The notes under the pieces: generated by a model
The model's input: the letters and a program-made list of their open reading frames with translations, nothing else
The model's database searches: none
Told to the model about the DNA's origin: nothing
Translations under genes and position numbers: made by a program
Shown here: piece by piece, positions 62,640 to 64,000 of the stretch
Layout of the letters: the number at the start of each line of letters is the position of its first letter
Position numbering within the stretch: the first letter of the stretch is position 1
Source of the DNA: Parietichytrium sp. I65-24A
Lineage: Eukaryota > Sar > Bigyra > Thraustochytrida > Thraustochytriidae
Assembly: GCA_012862575.1 (NCBI GenBank)
Contig: BLSF01000078.1
Location: forward strand, 62,001 to 126,000
Direction of reading: 5' to 3'
Length of the DNA stretch: 64,000 nt

Positions 62640-63977
62640 TTACTGCAGTACATTCACGCAATCCAGCAAGATCTTGCACGCCAGATTAACTGCAGTTTGA
62701 TGCATACCTTTTTCAGCATCTTCAACAACAGAATCAACGGCCTCCAAAATGTCATTTCGCCGGTACTTTCGCCAATCAGAAACGTTCATGAGTATGAGAT
62801 ACAGAATTCTTAGAAAGTCACAACGGAACTCGTCGTTAAAAGGCAGGTTGTGCATCTGAACGATTATGATGTCTATCATGACGTGCAGATCTGTTGTGTG
62901 AAAGAAATGCGAAGTAGCCTTTGTTGAAAACGCACATCGAACAAAGTACAAAAGCTGACCCAGGAGGATGGGTTCGCTGTATGGATAAGACTGCCCATTC
63001 AGTAGATGAAGAACTGCCTCTCCAAAGAGCTCTCCGTTTCGACCGTCTTTAAGGAGGCAGCGAAGGACACGATTCGGTTCACTGTCCACGATATCCGCCA
63101 AGTTTTCATCGCGCTCATCCAGTTCGTCTGCCACTTGGAGATCCTTTGCATAACCGAAATGGCTGTTCAGCGCAAGCAGCGTGTACGTTGCCATCAAATA
63201 CTCGTCTTCTCCGGTTTCTGACAAGAGAGAGATGATTAACCGGATGGTCTCCTCGCCAGGAAGGGCACCAAGCGACAAGCTAGGCACCTCGGTCAAGAAA
63301 TTGTACAGTAAAGAAAGCCACGCGAACAAGCCATCTTCACCACCTCGATTCTCTCGCAATCCAAGCTCGATATTCTTCAGAAAGCTTTCGGGCTCGAGGC
63401 CCCACTCGCCCCCGCTATAAGCACGGATCAAGGAAGAGTCAAGACCAGCAAATGTCTCCAGCAAAACGCACGTCAAAGAACGTACCAGAGCTGGAGCTCG
63501 CGTTTGGCTAGAGTTCGTGTCCCAATGCAGGTAGATATTGCGCGCAAACTCCTGATCGTTGGCTTGCAGCACTTCCTCCCACTCCTCTGGGGTCCCACAG
63601 TATTTGATGGCCAGAAAGATCTGCCGAAGGCGCTTTTCGCATTGTTTTCCCGCATCAATCCCACTGTCGATCATCACCTCTCTGTCTCTTATTATGTCAG
63701 GCTGCGATCCCGGGTCCGGAGAGATTGCGCCGAGCTCGACGAGGATGTCCCTCACAGACTGCTCTCGATCAAACTCAATTTCTGCAGTCTCCACTCTTCT
63801 CTCGAACTCGTCCTCTGACTCGTAGTCCACGGGCCGCTCCCACTGCGTCTCGCCACTTTCGTTGACATAGTATACCTCAGTATCTTCGTCGTCCCCAAAC
63901 GTTGCGGCCTTCTTCTTAACCCATTTCCTTTTCTCTTTCTTTTCGCGCTTGGCCGATTCACTTTTCAAATGCCCCAT
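62640..63977 (-). CDS. WW domain plus SPIN90/Dip1/Ldb17-type Arp2/3 regulator
   Basis: A 445-residue protein. The basic N-terminus (REKKEKRKWVKKK) leads into a WW-like half-domain (TEVYYVNESGETQWERP, ~34-49) and then a helical armadillo-like body. The C-terminal part (~345-430) has the DUF2013 signature of SPIN90/NCKIPSD, fission-yeast Dip1 and budding-yeast Ldb17: FFHTTDLHVMIDIIIVQM, NLPFNDEFRCDFLRILY and YRRNDILEAVDS. Known members bind Arp2/3 complex, and Dip1 activates it without a pre-existing filament to seed linear actin filaments. SPIN90 has an SH3 instead of WW. The start is the only ATG in reach and lies 24 bp from the window edge, so an upstream exon cannot be excluded. Confidence 0.8.
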   Translation of the reverse strand: MGHLKSESAKREKKEKRKWVKKKAATFGDDEDTEVYYVNESGETQWERPVDYESEDEFERRVETAEIEFDREQSVRDILVELGAISPDPGSQPDIIRDREVMIDSGIDAGKQCEKRLRQIFLAIKYCGTPEEWEEVLQANDQEFARNIYLHWDTNSSQTRAPALVRSLTCVLLETFAGLDSSLIRAYSGGEWGLEPESFLKNIELGLRENRGGEDGLFAWLSLLYNFLTEVPSLSLGALPGEETIRLIISLLSETGEDEYLMATYTLLALNSHFGYAKDLQVADELDERDENLADIVDSEPNRVLRCLLKDGRNGELFGEAVLHLLNGQSYPYSEPILLGQLLYFVRCAFSTKATSHFFHTTDLHVMIDIIIVQMHNLPFNDEFRCDFLRILYLILMNVSDWRKYRRNDILEAVDSVVEDAEKGMHQTAVNLACKILLDCVNVLQ

Positions 63978-64000
63978 CTCACCTTCTCCTTCTTCTTCTT

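Noticed and set aside
1-64000. tRNA or rRNA genes
   Set aside because: T-loop-like strings (e.g. GGTTCGAGTC near 50881, GGTTCAACCC near 54942) lie within protein-coding genes and lack cloverleaf partners.

Overview
The window is nuclear DNA from an intron-poor, single-celled eukaryote. Most genes are single long reading frames on either strand with wide non-coding gaps and no operons. Three genes carry short GT-AG introns (103-190 nt, donors GTAAGT or GTGAGT) that I could place to the base. A ciliary microtubule protein (SPEF1), a MyTH4 myosin, a tetraspanin, a thiol dioxygenase and V-ATPase accessory subunits suggest a motile heterotrophic protist. A stramenopile of the thraustochytrid/labyrinthulid type is my best guess, but it is inference only; no rRNA or tRNA gene was seen.

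Layout. 1-2.7 kb: gene-free. 2.7-5.6 kb: a divergent pair encoding homologues of the two V-ATPase V0 accessory proteins, ATP6AP2 (minus) and ATP6AP1 (plus). 5.9-7.2 kb: papain-family protease with altered active-site surroundings (minus). 8.0-8.7 kb: SPEF1 (plus). 10.0-15.5 kb: a tandem segmental duplication carrying two close paralogues of an unrecognised multi-pass membrane protein. 18.1-19.5 kb: a small charged helical protein (plus) and an M50B-like membrane protease (minus). 21.2-23.2 kb: DYRK kinase (plus). 23.8-28.9 kb: a GYF-WW-myosin-IQ-MyTH4-SH3 protein (minus). 32.0-36.5 kb: two armadillo-like repeat proteins in tandem. 38.2-39.0 kb: ADO/PCO-type thiol dioxygenase in two exons. 39.8-40.9 kb: tetraspanin (minus). 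42.7-46.2 kb: a large piggyBac-like transposase with a YqaJ-type nuclease domain inside it (minus). 46.8-48.6 kb: SERRATE/ARS2 homologue broken by a one-base frame change. 48.9-52.3 kb: ZGRF1-type helicase in three exons (minus). 53.2-53.8 kb: Erv1/ALR sulfhydryl oxidase (minus). 54.9-56.1 kb: ribosomal protein uL3. 59.2-62.4 kb: a multi-FHA protein ending in a CaaX box. 62.6-64.0 kb: a WW plus SPIN90/Dip1-type Arp2/3 regulator (minus).

The genes are mostly housekeeping and do not form one pathway. The local associations are the V-ATPase accessory pair, the tandem membrane-protein duplication, the armadillo pair and the self-contained transposase locus. The most unusual object is the transposase-nuclease fusion. 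Two genome-scale patterns also stand out: many genes carry their own short tandem-repeat array within about 500 bp upstream of the start codon, and a 7-bp AATTCAG repeat recurs as small islands in gene-free DNA.
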